From: Bacillus aquiflavi
GTDB lineage: Bacteria > Bacillota > Bacilli > Bacillales > Cytobacillaceae
DNA: 64,000 bases
Direction: 5' to 3'
Assembly: GCF_019915265.1 (NCBI RefSeq)
Contig: NZ_CP082780.1
Coordinates: 1,240,001 to 1,304,000, forward strand
In this document: positions 25,676 to 36,870 of the stretch, one piece after another
How positions within the stretch are numbered: position 1 is the stretch's first letter
Layout: each line of letters opens with the position of its first letter
Program-made: the position numbers and the translations under genes
Notes under the pieces: model-generated
Told to the model about the DNA's origin: nothing
Database searches by the model: none
The model's input: the letters and a program-made list of their open reading frames with translations, nothing else

Positions 25676-26563
25676 TTACATTTTAAACTGACTTAAAAAT
25701 TGGAGAAAATGAGTTTCTTGTGGATGTTCATATTTTAATATCGCATATGTTTTTGCAATTGGCAGTTGGATAAATGGGCAAGGAGCTTCGAGTAACCTAC
25801 CTTCAAGAAGCTCACGACGAACAGTTGAGGAAGGCAAAAAAGAAACACCAAGCCCTTCGATGATAAATCGCTTTGTTACATAAACTTGCGAGACTGCCAT
25901 TGTTCTAATCGTTGGTATTTGAACACGAAGTGCAGCAAGTAATCGGTCCCAATATTCTGGATGGTTATGAGTGATTAGATAATGAGTTGTTAACAACTCT
26001 TCTGCGTCTAAAGGAGGAGCTGTTTCACTATCTTTACCATCATGCGGGACGATAAGGACAACAGGATCTTCGTATAACGTTTTACAAATTAAATTTGCAT
26101 CTTGAACATGAAGCCGAGAAAGTCCAAGATCAACATCACCATTTAAAACAGCGGTTGCGATTTCTTTTGACTCTAATACTTGTACCGATATTTCAATTTC
26201 TGGGTTAAAAGTAATATACCGTTTTAATATGAATGGCATAATCGATTCAGCGATCAGCGGAGAAATAGCAATTGTGAGCTTGTGCATATACCCTTGGCGA
26301 AAGCGCATTAAATCTGCAAGACTTTCTTCGTACTTTATTAGTAATTGTTTAGCATGAGGTAAAAACTTTCTTCCTTCCTCTGTCAAACTTACTTTTCGTC
26401 CACCTCTCTTAAACAAAATACAGCCAATCTCTTCTTCAAGCAGTTTAATATGAACTGTAACCGATGGTTGAGATATAAAAAGCTCCTCAGCTGTTTTGCG
26501 AAAATTTTCATATTTAGCGGCAGTGATAAAGGTATGGAGCCATTTAAAATCCATTTGCTTCAC
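25676..26563 (-). CDS. citR: LysR-family regulator, probable CitR
   Basis: A 295-residue LysR-type transcription factor. A winged helix-turn-helix (residues about 5-65, FRKTAEELFISQPSVTVHIKLLE) is followed by a two-lobe effector-binding domain. It is divergent from a citA-type citrate synthase gene with about 100 nt between. This is the B. subtilis citR-citA arrangement, in which CitR represses citA. The effector is unknown. The ATG start is supported by aggtgaagc. Confidence 0.85.
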   Translation of the reverse strand: MKQMDFKWLHTFITAAKYENFRKTAEELFISQPSVTVHIKLLEEEIGCILFKRGGRKVSLTEEGRKFLPHAKQLLIKYEESLADLMRFRQGYMHKLTIAISPLIAESIMPFILKRYITFNPEIEISVQVLESKEIATAVLNGDVDLGLSRLHVQDANLICKTLYEDPVVLIVPHDGKDSETAPPLDAEELLTTHYLITHNHPEYWDRLLAALRVQIPTIRTMAVSQVYVTKRFIIEGLGVSFLPSSTVRRELLEGRLLEAPCPFIQLPIAKTYAILKYEHPQETHFLQFLSQFKM

Positions 26564-26570
26564 CTGCTTA

Positions 26571-26606
26571 TTAATAAATATAATTAAATTAATAAATATA
26601 ATTTAA
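26571..26606. promoter_or_regulatory. Tandem 18-bp repeat between citR and citA
   Basis: ttaataaatataattaaa (26571-26588) is followed at once by ttaataaatataatttaa (26589-26606). Tandem AT-rich repeats in a divergent LysR intergenic region are a plausible CitR operator. This is inference from position. Confidence 0.4.
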
Positions 26607-26665
26607 TTTTCTTTATTAATAATATCACATACACTATTAATAACAAAGAGAGGAGGAATTAGGAA

Positions 26666-27760
26666 ATGTTTCAACCAGGTTTAAAAGGGGTTATTGCAGC
26701 AAAATCATCGATTAGTTATATTAATGGTGCAAAAGGTCAACTTGTATATAGGGGTTTTGCAGCAAATGAGATTGCCTTACGATTTTCATTTGAGGAAGCG
26801 GCGCATTTGCTTTGGTATGGGAAATTACCGAACGACAAGGAAAGAGAAGTGATGGAGAATAAGTTAAAAACGAAAAGGGAGCTCCCGATTTATATTCAAA
26901 GAATGATTGATTTACTTCCGGAAAATATAGATATGATGGGTGTCATTAGAACAGCAGTTTCAGCTCTCGGGAATTCTAGGTTTTCATGGAAACCTACGGT
27001 TGATCAAGCTATTGAGCTTACCGCGATGATTCCAACAATCATTGCCTATCGGCAAAGAAAGTTAGCAGGTCAAGAGCCAATTGAACCAAACTTATATTAT
27101 AATCATGTTGAAAACTATTTGTACATGCTCTCTGGGCAAATACCATCTTCGATTCATGTTAAAGGATTAGAAACATATATGATTTTAACACTTGAACATG
27201 GAATGAACGCATCGACCTTTTCAGCAAGAGTAACCGCATCGACTGAATCTGATTTAGTATCGGCTATAACATCGGCTATTGGTACGATGAAAGGGCCGCT
27301 GCACGGAGGAGCACCATCAGATGTGACAAAAATGCTTAATGACATTGAGAAAAAAGAAAATGCAGAACGGTGGCTTAAAGAGAAATTAGAACGCGGTGAG
27401 AGGCTAATGGGGTTTGGTCATCGAGTCTATAAAACAAAAGATCCGAGAGCGATAGCGTTAAGAACGAAAGCTCTTGAAATCGGCAAGGACGATCCTTGGC
27501 TTTCTTTAGCGCTGTATGTAGAAGAAACAGCGATACGTCTGCTCGAGGAGTATAAACCTGGCCGTAAGTTGTATACAAATGTAGAATTTTATGCAGCAGC
27601 TCTTATGCGCTCACTTCAGATAGAGGATGAGCTCTTTACCCCAACATTTACAGCAGCAAGGGTTGTTGGCTGGTCTGCTCATGTAATAGAACAAGCTAAG
27701 CATAATGTATTGTTCCGTCCAGAATCTTATTATATAGGGGATTTACCTAAGACGAGATAA
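26666..27760 (+). CDS. citA: Citrate synthase CitA
   Basis: A 364-residue citrate synthase condensing acetyl-CoA with oxaloacetate. The catalytic His residues sit in EHGMNAST and [14 protein letters not shown]. At the usual Asp of the NVDFYSG motif this protein has Glu (NVEFYAAA), which I also recall in B. subtilis CitA, the minor citrate synthase. The ATG follows gaggaggaattagg. Expression is probably repressed by the divergent CitR. Confidence 0.93.
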   Translation: MFQPGLKGVIAAKSSISYINGAKGQLVYRGFAANEIALRFSFEEAAHLLWYGKLPNDKEREVMENKLKTKRELPIYIQRMIDLLPENIDMMGVIRTAVSALGNSRFSWKPTVDQAIELTAMIPTIIAYRQRKLAGQEPIEPNLYYNHVENYLYMLSGQIPSSIHVKGLETYMILTLEHGMNASTFSARVTASTESDLVSAITSAIGTMKGPLHGGAPSDVTKMLNDIEKKENAERWLKEKLERGERLMGFGHRVYKTKDPRAIALRTKALEIGKDDPWLSLALYVEETAIRLLEEYKPGRKLYTNVEFYAAALMRSLQIEDELFTPTFTAARVVGWSAHVIEQAKHNVLFRPESYYIGDLPKTR

Positions 27761-27883
27761 CGAATACGAATTGCTTTTCTATAAATTTGCTTTCACTAAA
27801 GATGAAATTGAAATGGTCAATTCATTGTTCGATTATGAATAGGAGAAAGAAATAATTTACTTACACGAATGAAATGAGTAAGA

Positions 27884-27929
27884 GGGTTTTGAGTGTGATC
27901 ATTTATGCTCAGAACCCATTGTTAATTTT
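27884..27929 (+). terminator. Probable terminator after citA
   Basis: The stem gggttttgag / ctcagaaccc (one G-U pair) has a loop of about 14 nt and a weak T-rich tail. Confidence 0.5.
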
Positions 27930-27948
27930 TATTACGTAACGGAGTGAG

Positions 27949-28434
27949 ATGACAATGATCAATTTTTTTGAGTATAACTGGCAAGTTAGAGATGAATGGT
28001 TTAACTGGTGTAAGCAACTAACAGAAGAAGAGCTGTTACAAGACCGCATTGGGGGAGTAGGTAGTATTTTGTTCACTCTTTTTCACATTATTGACGTTGA
28101 ATATAGTTGGATTCGCGGCATGAAAGGTGAAGAAGACGTAGTGTTTAATTTTGATGATTATAATACGCTTTTAAAAGTTAAATTTCTCTCAAACAAATTA
28201 CGGTATGAGATAGTTGAATTTTTAAAGACAGATTTTGTTAAGGATGAATTTGTAACAGTGCCTTGGGATGAAAATAAATATACAAAGGATGAAATCATAC
28301 ATCATATTATAGCTCATGAAATTCATCATATTGGTCAACTTTCTGTTTGGGCAAGAGAATTAGCACGAAGTCCCGTATCCGCCCATTTTATCGGCAGAAA
28401 ATTAAACTATTTATTGTTAGAGAAAGGTAATTAA
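27949..28434 (+). CDS. DinB-superfamily protein
   Basis: A 161-residue four-helix-bundle protein of the DinB/YfiT type. Three His positions expected to bind a metal are present: one in LFHIIDVEYSW and two in IIAHEIHHIGQLS. Members act in thiol transfer or damage responses, but this one has no assigned function. The start could be ATG 27949 or ATG 27955; the ribosome site gagtgag is better spaced for the latter. Confidence 0.82.
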   Translation: MTMINFFEYNWQVRDEWFNWCKQLTEEELLQDRIGGVGSILFTLFHIIDVEYSWIRGMKGEEDVVFNFDDYNTLLKVKFLSNKLRYEIVEFLKTDFVKDEFVTVPWDENKYTKDEIIHHIIAHEIHHIGQLSVWARELARSPVSAHFIGRKLNYLLLEKGN

Positions 28435-28806
28435 AATGGACCAAGCATTAGAGAAAACACCAATGTCATGCGATTTCTAAACTTTACTTTATGTTTTATT
28501 TTTATCGTAGAAAATATTTATCTGTTTTTAGGGAATGTAAACATCATTTTCATTTTATCCATTAAAAGTAGAATTCTTGGAAAGCGGCTTGACTTCAATC
28601 AATAGTTATTTGCTCTCGTTTAGTGAATAAAATATATATTGGTAGACTTGCTGAAAAAAGTATATAAGAAAACGGCTGATCGTAAAAATAGCGATGCCTA
28701 TTGTTTCGAGTCATAAGCTCAAGTAGGGAATAAACTTTTAGCTTCTAGAATTTTTATACTTTTTTATGATATAATAACGGAAAAATATAAAAGGAGCGCC
28801 ATTTTT
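28435..28806 (+). other. Gene-free region upstream of the small membrane protein gene
   Basis: AT-rich, with no gene I can support. Only the extended -10 element at 28767-28775 stands out. Confidence 0.5.
28767..28775 (+). promoter_or_regulatory. Extended -10 promoter
   Basis: TGaTATAAT is a perfect extended -10 about 30 nt before the small membrane protein start. Confidence 0.5.
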
Positions 28807-29067
28807 TTGAGTATTAAAACAGTCTTTTTTTCTATTATGATCCACGGACTGCTAGCTTATTGTTGTATTCTTTTAGTCAGTGGAGTTGCGCTTTTAGAAA
28901 ATAAATTTTTAATAGTTGTATTGTTATTCATATTTGTGATATTTGCGAATAAGCTTTATCCTTTTAAACAATATAAAATGACAGATCCTGTTAAAATTAT
29001 CGGTTTTATAGCGTTTTTTGTCATTTTATTTGTTCATTTTAATGTTATGAAACTGAGTTTCTTTTAA
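28807..29067 (+). CDS. Small hydrophobic membrane protein, unknown
   Basis: An 86-residue protein made almost entirely of three predicted membrane segments (about 7-27, 32-48 and 62-82) with short charged links. The TTG start at 28807 is supported by aaaaggagcgcc and an extended -10 promoter upstream. I recognise no family. It lies just before mutS but is likely a separate unit, since mutS has its own promoter. Confidence 0.6.
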   Translation: MSIKTVFFSIMIHGLLAYCCILLVSGVALLENKFLIVVLLFIFVIFANKLYPFKQYKMTDPVKIIGFIAFFVILFVHFNVMKLSFF

Positions 29068-29091
29068 CATTTAAGATGACATCTTTTATTA

Positions 29092-29100
29092 TGTTATAAT
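29092..29100 (+). promoter_or_regulatory. mutS-mutL promoter (extended -10)
   Basis: TGtTATAAT is a full extended -10 about 47 nt upstream of mutS. No strong -35 accompanies it. Confidence 0.5.
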
Positions 29101-29146
29101 TAATGATTGAAGAGAAGATAGAATGATTTTAAGGTTGGAGGATATT

Positions 29147-31741
29147 ATGGCTGGATATACGCCGATGATACAGCAATATTTACGTGTAAAGGCAGATTAT
29201 GAGGATGCCTTTTTATTTTTCCGTTTAGGTGATTTTTATGAAATGTTCTTTGAAGATGCAGAAAAGGCATCGCAAGAACTAGAGATTACTTTAACAAGTC
29301 GGGATGGAGGTGGCAAGGAACGCATTCCGATGTGTGGAGTTCCATATCATTCAGCTCCACAATATATCGATCAATTAATTGAAAAGGGTTATAAAGTGGC
29401 AATTTGTGAGCAAACTGAAGACCCGAAGCAAGCGAAGGGCGTTGTGAAGCGCGAAGTCGTCCAACTGATTACCCCAGGTACAATGATGGATGGACGAGGA
29501 TTAAATGATAAAGAGAATAATTATATTGCAACGATTACGTCTTTTGCTGACGAAACATATGGATTTGCGTGCAACGACTTATCAACAGGGGAAAATCGAG
29601 TCACTTTACTAGTTAGCTTTGATGATTGTTTAAATGAACTATCTTTAACTGGAGCAAAAGAAGTTGTTGTTGCCCATGATTTTGATGGGGAATTAACGCG
29701 CAAAATGAAAGAGCGTTCAGTTATGACGATCTCATCTGAGGATGATACGGAAATAAAGGATACATTTGCTCACTTGCTTGAAAAAATAACTCAAGATAAG
29801 CTTTCAATAACGATTAGCCGGTTATTTAATTATTTATATCGCACGCAAAAGCGGAGCCTTGATCATTTACAGCCAGTTACAACTTATCAAGTACAACAAT
29901 ATATGAAAATTGACTATTATTCAAAACGGAACTTAGAGCTAACGGAAACAATCCGCTCAAAAGGAAAAAAGGGTTCTCTTTTATGGCTATTAGATGAAAC
30001 AATGACTGCAATGGGCGGACGTATGCTTAAGGCTTGGATTGACCGTCCGTTAATCGACAAAGAACAGATTGAATATCGTCAGTCGTTAGTCGAAACTTTC
30101 ATTGCCCAATATTTTGAACGAGAAGAACTGCGGGAAATGTTAAAGGAAGTCTACGATCTTGAAAGGTTAGCTGGTCGAGTCGCCTTCGGAAATGTAAATG
30201 CTCGAGACTTAACACAATTAAAACGTTCACTTCAACATGTCCCAAAAATAAAAGAAATTGTTGGTCACCTTCCTAATAAGAAAGCGGTTCAATTAGCTGA
30301 CAAGCTTGATCCATGTGAAGCTGTTACAGATTTGTTAGACCGTTCGTTAGTTGAAAACGCTCCTGTATCTATTAAAGAAGGCAATATTATTCGAGACGGT
30401 TATCATAAAGAGCTTGATCAATATCGCGATGCAAGCAGAAACGGGAAAACGTGGCTTGCAGAGCTAGAAAAGCGAGAGCGGGAAAAAACAGGGATTAAAT
30501 CATTAAAAGTAGGCTATAATCGTGTCTTTGGGTATTACATTGAAGTAACAAAAGCAAATCTCCATTTATTACAAGAAGGTTTGTACGAACGGAAGCAAAC
30601 GTTAACGAATGCAGAACGTTTTGTTACGGCTGAATTAAAGGAAAAAGAAGCACTTATTTTACAAGCGGAAGAAAAAAGTGTTGAGCTTGAGTATAAAATA
30701 TTCACTGAAATTCGTGAATTTGTGAAAGAATATATTCCAAGATTGCAAGCGTTAGCGAAATTAATTAGTGAGCTCGATGTATTGCAGTGCTTTGCGACGG
30801 TTAGTGAGCAAAGACATTATGTGAAACCTAGTTTTTCAGAGGAACGTCGAATTGATATTATAGACGGTCGCCATCCTGTTGTAGAAAAAGTAATGGCAGC
30901 CCAAGAATATGTACCGAATGATTGCCTAATGAATAGCGAACGTGAAATTTTATTAATTACAGGACCTAATATGTCTGGAAAAAGTACATATATGCGTCAA
31001 ATTGCTTTAACCGCCGTTTTAGCACAAATCGGCTGTTTCGTTCCAGCTTCTGAAGCGGTACTGCCAATATTTGATCAAGTATTTACGAGAATTGGAGCCG
31101 CTGACGATTTAATCTCTGGTCAAAGTACGTTTATGGTTGAAATGCTAGAGGCAAATTATGCAATTACTAATGCAACACAAAACAGTTTAATTTTATTTGA
31201 TGAAATCGGACGGGGAACATCAACATATGATGGGATGGCGCTTGCACAAGCAATGATCGAGTATATACATGATCGCATCGGTGCAAAAATGTTATTTTCA
31301 ACCCATTATCACGAGCTGACTGTCCTTGAAAAAGAACTTAATCGAGTAAAAAATGTCCACGTTAGTGCAATTGAACAAAATGGGAAGGTTGTTTTTCTTC
31401 ATAAAATTAAGCAGGGGCCAGCAGATAAAAGCTATGGAATTAATGTGGCTGAGCTTGCTAATCTTCCAACTGGATTAATTTCCCGGGCAACTGAAATTTT
31501 ACATATACTTGAGAATACAAAAAGCAAAAACGAGGATATACAAACGAATGAACAAGACGTTGCAAAAGAAGAAATAGCACAACTATCATTTTTTGAACAA
31601 CCAGTTAAGCCAAAAAAGAATGAGTTCACCCAAAGAGAAAAACAAGTGATTAATCAAGTGAAGGAGTTAAATATTTTAGATATGACGCCATTAGATGCGA
31701 TCAATACGTTGTACAAGCTGCAAAAAAAATTAAAAGGCTGA
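29147..31741 (+). CDS. mutS: DNA mismatch repair protein MutS
   Basis: An 864-residue mismatch-recognition ATPase. The mismatch-wedge Phe-x-Glu motif is in [11 protein letters not shown] near the N-terminus. Walker [10 protein letters not shown] and the [16 protein letters not shown] Walker B/signature block lie in the C-terminal third. I chose ATG 29147 ([11 protein letters not shown]) behind ttggaggatatt; the upstream in-frame start adds eight non-family residues. It forms an operon with mutL. Confidence 0.97.
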   Translation: MAGYTPMIQQYLRVKADYEDAFLFFRLGDFYEMFFEDAEKASQELEITLTSRDGGGKERIPMCGVPYHSAPQYIDQLIEKGYKVAICEQTEDPKQAKGVVKREVVQLITPGTMMDGRGLNDKENNYIATITSFADETYGFACNDLSTGENRVTLLVSFDDCLNELSLTGAKEVVVAHDFDGELTRKMKERSVMTISSEDDTEIKDTFAHLLEKITQDKLSITISRLFNYLYRTQKRSLDHLQPVTTYQVQQYMKIDYYSKRNLELTETIRSKGKKGSLLWLLDETMTAMGGRMLKAWIDRPLIDKEQIEYRQSLVETFIAQYFEREELREMLKEVYDLERLAGRVAFGNVNARDLTQLKRSLQHVPKIKEIVGHLPNKKAVQLADKLDPCEAVTDLLDRSLVENAPVSIKEGNIIRDGYHKELDQYRDASRNGKTWLAELEKREREKTGIKSLKVGYNRVFGYYIEVTKANLHLLQEGLYERKQTLTNAERFVTAELKEKEALILQAEEKSVELEYKIFTEIREFVKEYIPRLQALAKLISELDVLQCFATVSEQRHYVKPSFSEERRIDIIDGRHPVVEKVMAAQEYVPNDCLMNSEREILLITGPNMSGKSTYMRQIALTAVLAQIGCFVPASEAVLPIFDQVFTRIGAADDLISGQSTFMVEMLEANYAITNATQNSLILFDEIGRGTSTYDGMALAQAMIEYIHDRIGAKMLFSTHYHELTVLEKELNRVKNVHVSAIEQNGKVVFLHKIKQGPADKSYGINVAELANLPTGLISRATEILHILENTKSKNEDIQTNEQDVAKEEIAQLSFFEQPVKPKKNEFTQREKQVINQVKELNILDMTPLDAINTLYKLQKKLKG

Positions 31742-31768
31742 TTTGTGATCAAAGGGAGGTGATTGTTC

Positions 31769-33643
31769 TTGGGAAGAATTATTCAGCTCGATGATGCATT
31801 ATCGAACAAAATTGCTGCTGGAGAAGTTGTTGAGCGGCCAGCTTCTGTTGTAAAAGAGCTAGTTGAAAATGCGATTGATGCAGGTGGGACTGTCATAGAA
31901 ATAGTCGTAGAAGAGGCGGGTTTAACAAAAATCCGTGTCATTGACAACGGTGATGGAATTGAAGCGGATGATGTGCTTACTGCATTTGAGCGTCATGCAA
32001 CGAGTAAAATAAAAGATGAAAATGACTTGTTTCGGATTCGAACGCTCGGATTTCGCGGTGAAGCATTGCCTAGTATTGCTTCTGTTTCAAAATTAGAACT
32101 AAAAACGAGTACTGGTGTCAGTGCAGGAACATGTGTACACATTCATGGTGGCGAAGTAATCGCAGTAGAAAAAACATCAAGTCGAAAAGGAACAGATATT
32201 ACTGTGACGGACTTGTTTTATAATACACCAGCTCGCTTAAAATATATGAAGACAATTCATACAGAATTAGGGAATATAACAGATGTTGTGAATCGGCTTG
32301 CACTTGCACATCCAGAGGTTGCGATTCAATTAACCCATAATGGGAGAAAGCTTTTACAAACAAATGGCAGTGGGGATGTACGTCAAGTCCTTGCTGCGAT
32401 ATATGGTGTGAATCTTGCAAAAAGAATGATTAAAATTTCAGCAAGCTCATTAGATTTTCAGCTTGAAGGATATATGTCATTGCCTGAAGTAACCCGCGCT
32501 TCACGCAATTACATCTCAACAATGATTAATGGGAGATTTATTAAAAACTATTCAATTGTAAAAGCGATATTAGAAGGGTATCATACTTTATTGCCTATCG
32601 GACGCTACCCAATCGTACTATTAAATATGAAGATGGATCCGATTTTAGTTGATGTTAATGTACATCCGGCAAAGCTAGAAGTGCGATTAAGCAAGGAGCA
32701 TGAATTAAATAAACTAATTACAACGTCGATAAAAGAAGAGTTTAAAACAAAGACGTTGATCCCTACAGGACCGACGCCTACTTCTGTCGTAAAAGAACGG
32801 CCACAAGTTGAGCAAACTTCTTTGAATTTAGATCACTTACGGGAAAAGGCTTCAGTTGAAAATCGTTTTGATGAAATGCCAAAAATTACTGAAGAGCCAT
32901 CAATTTTTGCTGAAAAGAATGAAAAGCCTAGCATTTTAATGAAGGAAGAAGAGAAGGACGGGGACGAAGCTTTTTATTTTAACGAAGATGAGGAACAAGT
33001 TCCTTATATTGAAGAAAAGAGAGATGACGCTATCTATATTGACAGCGAAAATCGTCCAGCAACAATTCCTCCATTATATCCGATTGGACAAATGCATGGG
33101 ACATATATTTTTGCCCAAAATGACAAAGGGCTGTACATGATCGATCAGCACGCTGCCCAGGAACGAATTAAATATGAATTTTATAAAGAAAAAATTGGTC
33201 AAGTGGAAAATGAGCTTCAAGAGCTACTTATACCAATTACATTTGAATTTTCAATCGATGAATATGTGAAAATTAATGAGCATAAAGCAGAGCTTGAAAA
33301 AGTAGGGGTTTTTTTAGAATCGTTCGGACATCAATGTTTTATCGTCCGTGCTCATCCTCAATGGTTTCCTCGTGGAGAAGAGAAGGAAATGATTGAAGGA
33401 ATGATTGAACAACTTTTATCGATGAAAAAGGTTGATATAAAAGCATTGCGTGAAGAAGCTGCAATTATGATGAGTTGTAAAGCATCTATTAAAGCAAATC
33501 AGCATTTACGAAACGATGAAATTCAAGCACTTTTAGATGAATTACGGCAAACATCTGATCCATTCACTTGTCCGCATGGACGGCCGATTATAATTCACTA
33601 TTCTATTTATGATTTAGAAAAGATGTTTAAAAGAGTCATGTAA
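31769..33643 (+). CDS. mutL: DNA mismatch repair protein MutL
   Basis: A 624-residue mismatch-repair protein with an N-terminal GHKL ATPase ([27 protein letters not shown]) and a C-terminal endonuclease domain. The latter is marked by [12 protein letters not shown] and the metal-site motif CPHGRP, so it is a nicking MutL, as expected in bacteria without MutH. I chose TTG 31769 (MGRIIQLDD), which matches the family start and has gggaggtgat upstream; TTG 31763 is an alternative. Confidence 0.95.
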   Translation: MGRIIQLDDALSNKIAAGEVVERPASVVKELVENAIDAGGTVIEIVVEEAGLTKIRVIDNGDGIEADDVLTAFERHATSKIKDENDLFRIRTLGFRGEALPSIASVSKLELKTSTGVSAGTCVHIHGGEVIAVEKTSSRKGTDITVTDLFYNTPARLKYMKTIHTELGNITDVVNRLALAHPEVAIQLTHNGRKLLQTNGSGDVRQVLAAIYGVNLAKRMIKISASSLDFQLEGYMSLPEVTRASRNYISTMINGRFIKNYSIVKAILEGYHTLLPIGRYPIVLLNMKMDPILVDVNVHPAKLEVRLSKEHELNKLITTSIKEEFKTKTLIPTGPTPTSVVKERPQVEQTSLNLDHLREKASVENRFDEMPKITEEPSIFAEKNEKPSILMKEEEKDGDEAFYFNEDEEQVPYIEEKRDDAIYIDSENRPATIPPLYPIGQMHGTYIFAQNDKGLYMIDQHAAQERIKYEFYKEKIGQVENELQELLIPITFEFSIDEYVKINEHKAELEKVGVFLESFGHQCFIVRAHPQWFPRGEEKEMIEGMIEQLLSMKKVDIKALREEAAIMMSCKASIKANQHLRNDEIQALLDELRQTSDPFTCPHGRPIIIHYSIYDLEKMFKRVM

Positions 33644-33652
33644 AACATAGAG

Positions 33653-33676
33653 AGCCTTCTGCAAGAGGGGGCTTTA
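33653..33676 (+). terminator. First hairpin after mutL
   Basis: agccttct pairs with agggggct through G-U pairs, with a gcaag loop and a short tail. Confidence 0.45.
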
Positions 33677-33790
33677 GACTGTTGGCAAACCCGCTCGCAT
33701 TTCTTCGGTAAGCTCTCGAACATGCGTATTCTATTCGCCTTTCGTCTCGTGCTCCGTGCCACGGCTGACAAGCTTTTTCAGCTAGTATCG
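33677..33790 (-). repeat. Dispersed intergenic repeat, copy after mutL
   Basis: On the minus strand: aagcttgtcagccg, aaaggcgaatagaa, gaaatgcgagcgggtttg and ccaacagtc. It has the same order of blocks as the cotE and cinA copies. It sits between the mutL hairpin and a strong terminator with a related aaagccccc stem. Confidence 0.6.
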
Positions 33791-33810
33791 AAAAAGTTAA
33801 TTATAATCTT

Positions 33811-33853
33811 AAAAGCCCCCGTCAGAAACGTCTAACGTCTTGATGGGGGCTTT
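33811..33853. terminator. Terminator between mutL and mreBH (convergent)
   Basis: The arms aaaagcccccgtca and tgatgggggctttc form a long hairpin. It can serve both converging transcripts. Confidence 0.75.
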
Positions 33854-33872
33854 CAATGAAAATAATAAAATA

Positions 33873-34880
33873 TTATCGTGTTGCTGCTTCGAGTCTATGA
33901 ATAAATTGTAAAGACTTTCCTGTTCCGATTGCAACGCATTCGAGGGGATTTTCAGCAATATGAACAGGAACATGAATTTCGCCTGTAATCCATTCCTGCA
34001 TTCCGTTCATTAAAGCTCCACCGCCAGTTAAAATAACACCTCGATCAACGATATCACCACTTAATTCTGCAGGACATTCCTCTAAAGTGGATTTAACAGC
34101 TTGAATAATATGTAGAAATGCTTCTTTCATCGCTTCTCTAATTTCAAATGAAGATAAAGTGATCGTTTTTGGTAACCCTGTAACGAGGTCGCGTCCCCTT
34201 ACATCCATTTTCAACTCATCATGCTCAACAAGTGCGTATCCTATCTCCATTTTAATTTGTTCTGCAGTCCGTTCCCCAATTAATACGCCATAAAATTTAC
34301 GAACATATTGAATAATATCATCGTCTAATCGGTCTCCACCGACCCGAATAGAGTTACAAGCAACAACTCCTCCGTAGGAAATAATCGCTACTTCAGTAGT
34401 TCCGCCTCCAATATCAACGACTACGTTAGCAATCGGCTCATCAACAGGCAATCCCGCCCCAATTGCCGCTGCAACCGGTTCTTCAATTAAATGCACTTTT
34501 TTTGCTCCAGCATTCATCGCTGCATCCTCTATTGCTCTTCGTTCAACACTCGTTGATCCAGACGGTGTACAAACGACTACAGTCGGCTTTCGAATTGCAA
34601 AGCCAATTTTCTTTCCGGCTTTTCGAATAATATGTTTGAGCATGTCCGATGTCACATTATAATCTGCAATGACTCCATCTCGTAAGGGGCGAATCGCCAC
34701 AATATTGTTCGGTGTTTTACCGATCATCGCCTTTGCTTCTTCTCCAACAGCCAGAACATTGCCCGTTTCAGTGTTTATGGCTACTACAGAGGGTTCATTC
34801 AATGCAATTCCTTTGTTTTTACTATAAACTAAAATATTTGCAGTACCTAAGTCAATACCAATTTCAGAAGTAGAAAACAT
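33873..34880 (-). CDS. mreBH: MreB-family rod-shape protein, MreBH-like
   Basis: A 335-residue actin-like filament protein that guides cell-wall synthesis. Actin-fold motifs are present: [12 protein letters not shown] (phosphate 1), [15 protein letters not shown] (phosphate 2) and [14 protein letters not shown] (adenosine). The N-terminus [20 protein letters not shown] resembles MreBH more than MreB or Mbl, but the paralogue assignment is inference. I chose ATG 34880 over GTG 34889. It is a single gene, divergent from miaA. Confidence 0.8.
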   Translation of the reverse strand: MFSTSEIGIDLGTANILVYSKNKGIALNEPSVVAINTETGNVLAVGEEAKAMIGKTPNNIVAIRPLRDGVIADYNVTSDMLKHIIRKAGKKIGFAIRKPTVVVCTPSGSTSVERRAIEDAAMNAGAKKVHLIEEPVAAAIGAGLPVDEPIANVVVDIGGGTTEVAIISYGGVVACNSIRVGGDRLDDDIIQYVRKFYGVLIGERTAEQIKMEIGYALVEHDELKMDVRGRDLVTGLPKTITLSSFEIREAMKEAFLHIIQAVKSTLEECPAELSGDIVDRGVILTGGGALMNGMQEWITGEIHVPVHIAENPLECVAIGTGKSLQFIHRLEAATR

Positions 34881-35094
34881 GTGTCTCACCCAATTCTAAA
34901 AAAATATAAATAAGTATAGCAAGTCTCTATAATAAAGTTAACATGAATTGATAAGAAAGTCATGATTGTTATAAAAACGTCAATTAACTGTAATTTAACA
35001 ATAATTTATTAAGAATAATATAGGTAAAAAGAACTATTATTTATAAAAAAACGATTTCTTTTGCATAAGTCAAAAATGAATTGGCAATACTATT

Positions 35095-35123
35095 TTGATG
35101 TTAAACTGCTACTTAACTATGTT
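35095..35123 (+). promoter_or_regulatory. miaA-hfq promoter
   Basis: TTGATG (35095-35100) and TATGTT (35118-35123) have a 17-bp spacer and lie 33 nt before miaA. Confidence 0.45.
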
Positions 35124-35156
35124 ACGATAAAAGAAAAAGCGTAAAAGGCAGTGTGA

Positions 35157-36116
35157 ATGTTTTTGAAAGAAAAAGAAAAGCTTCTTGTGATCATTGGCCC
35201 AACAGCTGTTGGCAAGACGAACCTGAGTATTGATTTAGCAAAACAATTTAACGCTGAAATTATTAGTGGAGACTCGATGCAAATATATCAAGGGATGGAT
35301 ATTGGTACAGCAAAAATTTCAAAAGAGGAAATGGAAGGGATTCCGCATCACTTAATTGATATTAAAAAACCGTCGGAAAGCTTTTCTGTTGCCGATTTCC
35401 AGCAGCTTGTGAAAAATAAAATAGAAGATATATCAGAAAGAGGAAAGTTGCCGATGATTGTTGGCGGAACGGGACTTTATATCCAATCGGTCATATATAA
35501 TTATCAATTTTCCAATGCGCCATCAGACCTGGAATTTCGCAAGCAGATGGAGAAAAAAGTCGAACAGAAAGGAAAAGACTGGCTACATGAACAGCTTCAA
35601 AAGGTAGATCCTGAAAGTGCAAACCGTATCCATCCAAATAATATCCGTAGAGTTATCCGTGCTTTAGAAATATTGCATTGTACGGATAAGACGATGACAA
35701 ACTTTCAAAAAAATGAGTCTTATGAACTAATTTATAATACGGCACTAATTGGTTTAACAATGGAACGAGAACAGTTATATGACCGGATTAATAAAAGAGT
35801 GGACATAATGATTCAACAAGGATTAGTTGATGAGGTGAAGGCTCTTTACGATCAAGGCTTGCGGGGCTGTCAGTCTGTGCAAGCAATTGGATATAAGGAG
35901 CTTTATGATTATTTTGATAAAAAAATCTCCCTAGAGGAAGCTATTGAACAATTAAAACAAAACTCTCGCCGATATGCAAAAAGACAATTCACTTGGTTTC
36001 GAAATAAAATGAACGTAAAATGGTTTAATGTGTCCAAATTGCAAACAGATCCAGAAAAAATTGCGGAAATTTCCGCATATATTGCAGGAAAGCTTAAAAT
36101 AAAATCGAATACATAA
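35157..36116 (+). CDS. miaA: tRNA dimethylallyltransferase
   Basis: A 319-residue enzyme that adds dimethylallyl to A37 of tRNAs reading UNN codons, the step before MiaB. The P-loop GPTAVGKT is at the N-terminus, followed by [17 protein letters not shown] and the DxxxxxGLYIQ-type segment [10 protein letters not shown]. hfq follows 28 nt later, the conserved miaA-hfq order. The ATG lacks a strong ribosome site; TTG 35163 is possible. Confidence 0.95.
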   Translation: MFLKEKEKLLVIIGPTAVGKTNLSIDLAKQFNAEIISGDSMQIYQGMDIGTAKISKEEMEGIPHHLIDIKKPSESFSVADFQQLVKNKIEDISERGKLPMIVGGTGLYIQSVIYNYQFSNAPSDLEFRKQMEKKVEQKGKDWLHEQLQKVDPESANRIHPNNIRRVIRALEILHCTDKTMTNFQKNESYELIYNTALIGLTMEREQLYDRINKRVDIMIQQGLVDEVKALYDQGLRGCQSVQAIGYKELYDYFDKKISLEEAIEQLKQNSRRYAKRQFTWFRNKMNVKWFNVSKLQTDPEKIAEISAYIAGKLKIKSNT

Positions 36117-36144
36117 TATTAGAGATAAAAGAGGAGGATTTATC

Positions 36145-36372
36145 ATGAAACAACCTATTAATATTCAAGATCAGTTTTTAAATCAACTGCGCAAAGATGG
36201 AACAAATGTTACAGTTTTTTTACTGAACGGTTTCCAACTAAGAGGTCAAATTAAAGGTTTTGATAATTTTACAGTTCTTTTTGAATCAGAAGGTAAACAA
36301 CAACTTGTATTTAAGCATGCTATTTCTACATTTGCTCCACAGCGGAATGTTCAATTAGAAATGGAAGGATAA
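36145..36372 (+). CDS. hfq: RNA chaperone Hfq
   Basis: A 75-residue Sm-like hexameric RNA-binding protein. The Sm1 region ([25 protein letters not shown]) and Sm2 motif ([10 protein letters not shown], the KHA form usual in Bacillus) are intact. It is co-transcribed with miaA behind agaggaggattt. Confidence 0.96.
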   Translation: MKQPINIQDQFLNQLRKDGTNVTVFLLNGFQLRGQIKGFDNFTVLFESEGKQQLVFKHAISTFAPQRNVQLEMEG

Positions 36373-36870
36373 TTTTATAATAAATCATTTAGCTAAAATA
36401 ATCGTGATGTTTTTTTTATTTTTTATATGAAATAGCTAATATTTGAAACAAGTATTAACAGACTGGTTGAACGCTTGCCACCTTAGGTGGAGAAGAGTAG
36501 GGCTGTCATTTATAGCCTCTCATAAAGCGCAAAGTTCATGAAGAGTCTGAAACACCCGTTTTTGGACTGAGTCTCAATTGTTAGGCGCAACCTAGCAATT
36601 GAAGATGCAGTTCATTATAACGGGTGTTTTTTATTTTTTAAGATTGTTTTGTACGGGAATTTTACTCATAGCTGTAAAATCGGGAATGAATGTCCACTAT
36701 AAACATATATATAAAGGGATTATTAACGTGTGCTTTATTTCATAAAGGAAACATTTTTTGTCGTTTTTTAGTCATAATCCAATAAAATTTCGAATATACG
36801 AAACAATAAAGCATTTGTCACGAATTTTTGCAACTGGGCGTATACTGTGTGAGAATGAGAGGTGAAGGCT
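36373..36870 (+). other. Intergenic region between hfq and spoVK
   Basis: About 500 nt without a gene. A segment at 36459-36550 weakly recalls the dispersed repeat (gaacgcttgcc, agagtctgaa). It is followed by the compound terminator at 36551-36640. The spoVK promoter should lie in 36700-36860, but I cannot place a sigma-E site with confidence. B. subtilis carries nrdIEF and other genes in this interval. Confidence 0.45.
36551..36640 (+). terminator. Terminator with a palindromic repeat in its loop
   Basis: Perfect 10-bp arms AACACCCGTT (36551-36560) and AACGGGTGTT (36619-36628) run into a T tract. The 58-nt interval holds a second palindrome (caattgttagg...cctagcaattg, 36567-36614). Reversed, that palindrome matches the korB terminator element at 19911. 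Confidence 0.7.

Noticed and set aside
27543-27605. Glu in place of the catalytic Asp in CitA as a loss-of-function sign
   Set aside because: I recall the same NVEFYAA motif in B. subtilis CitA, so it is likely normal for the subfamily.
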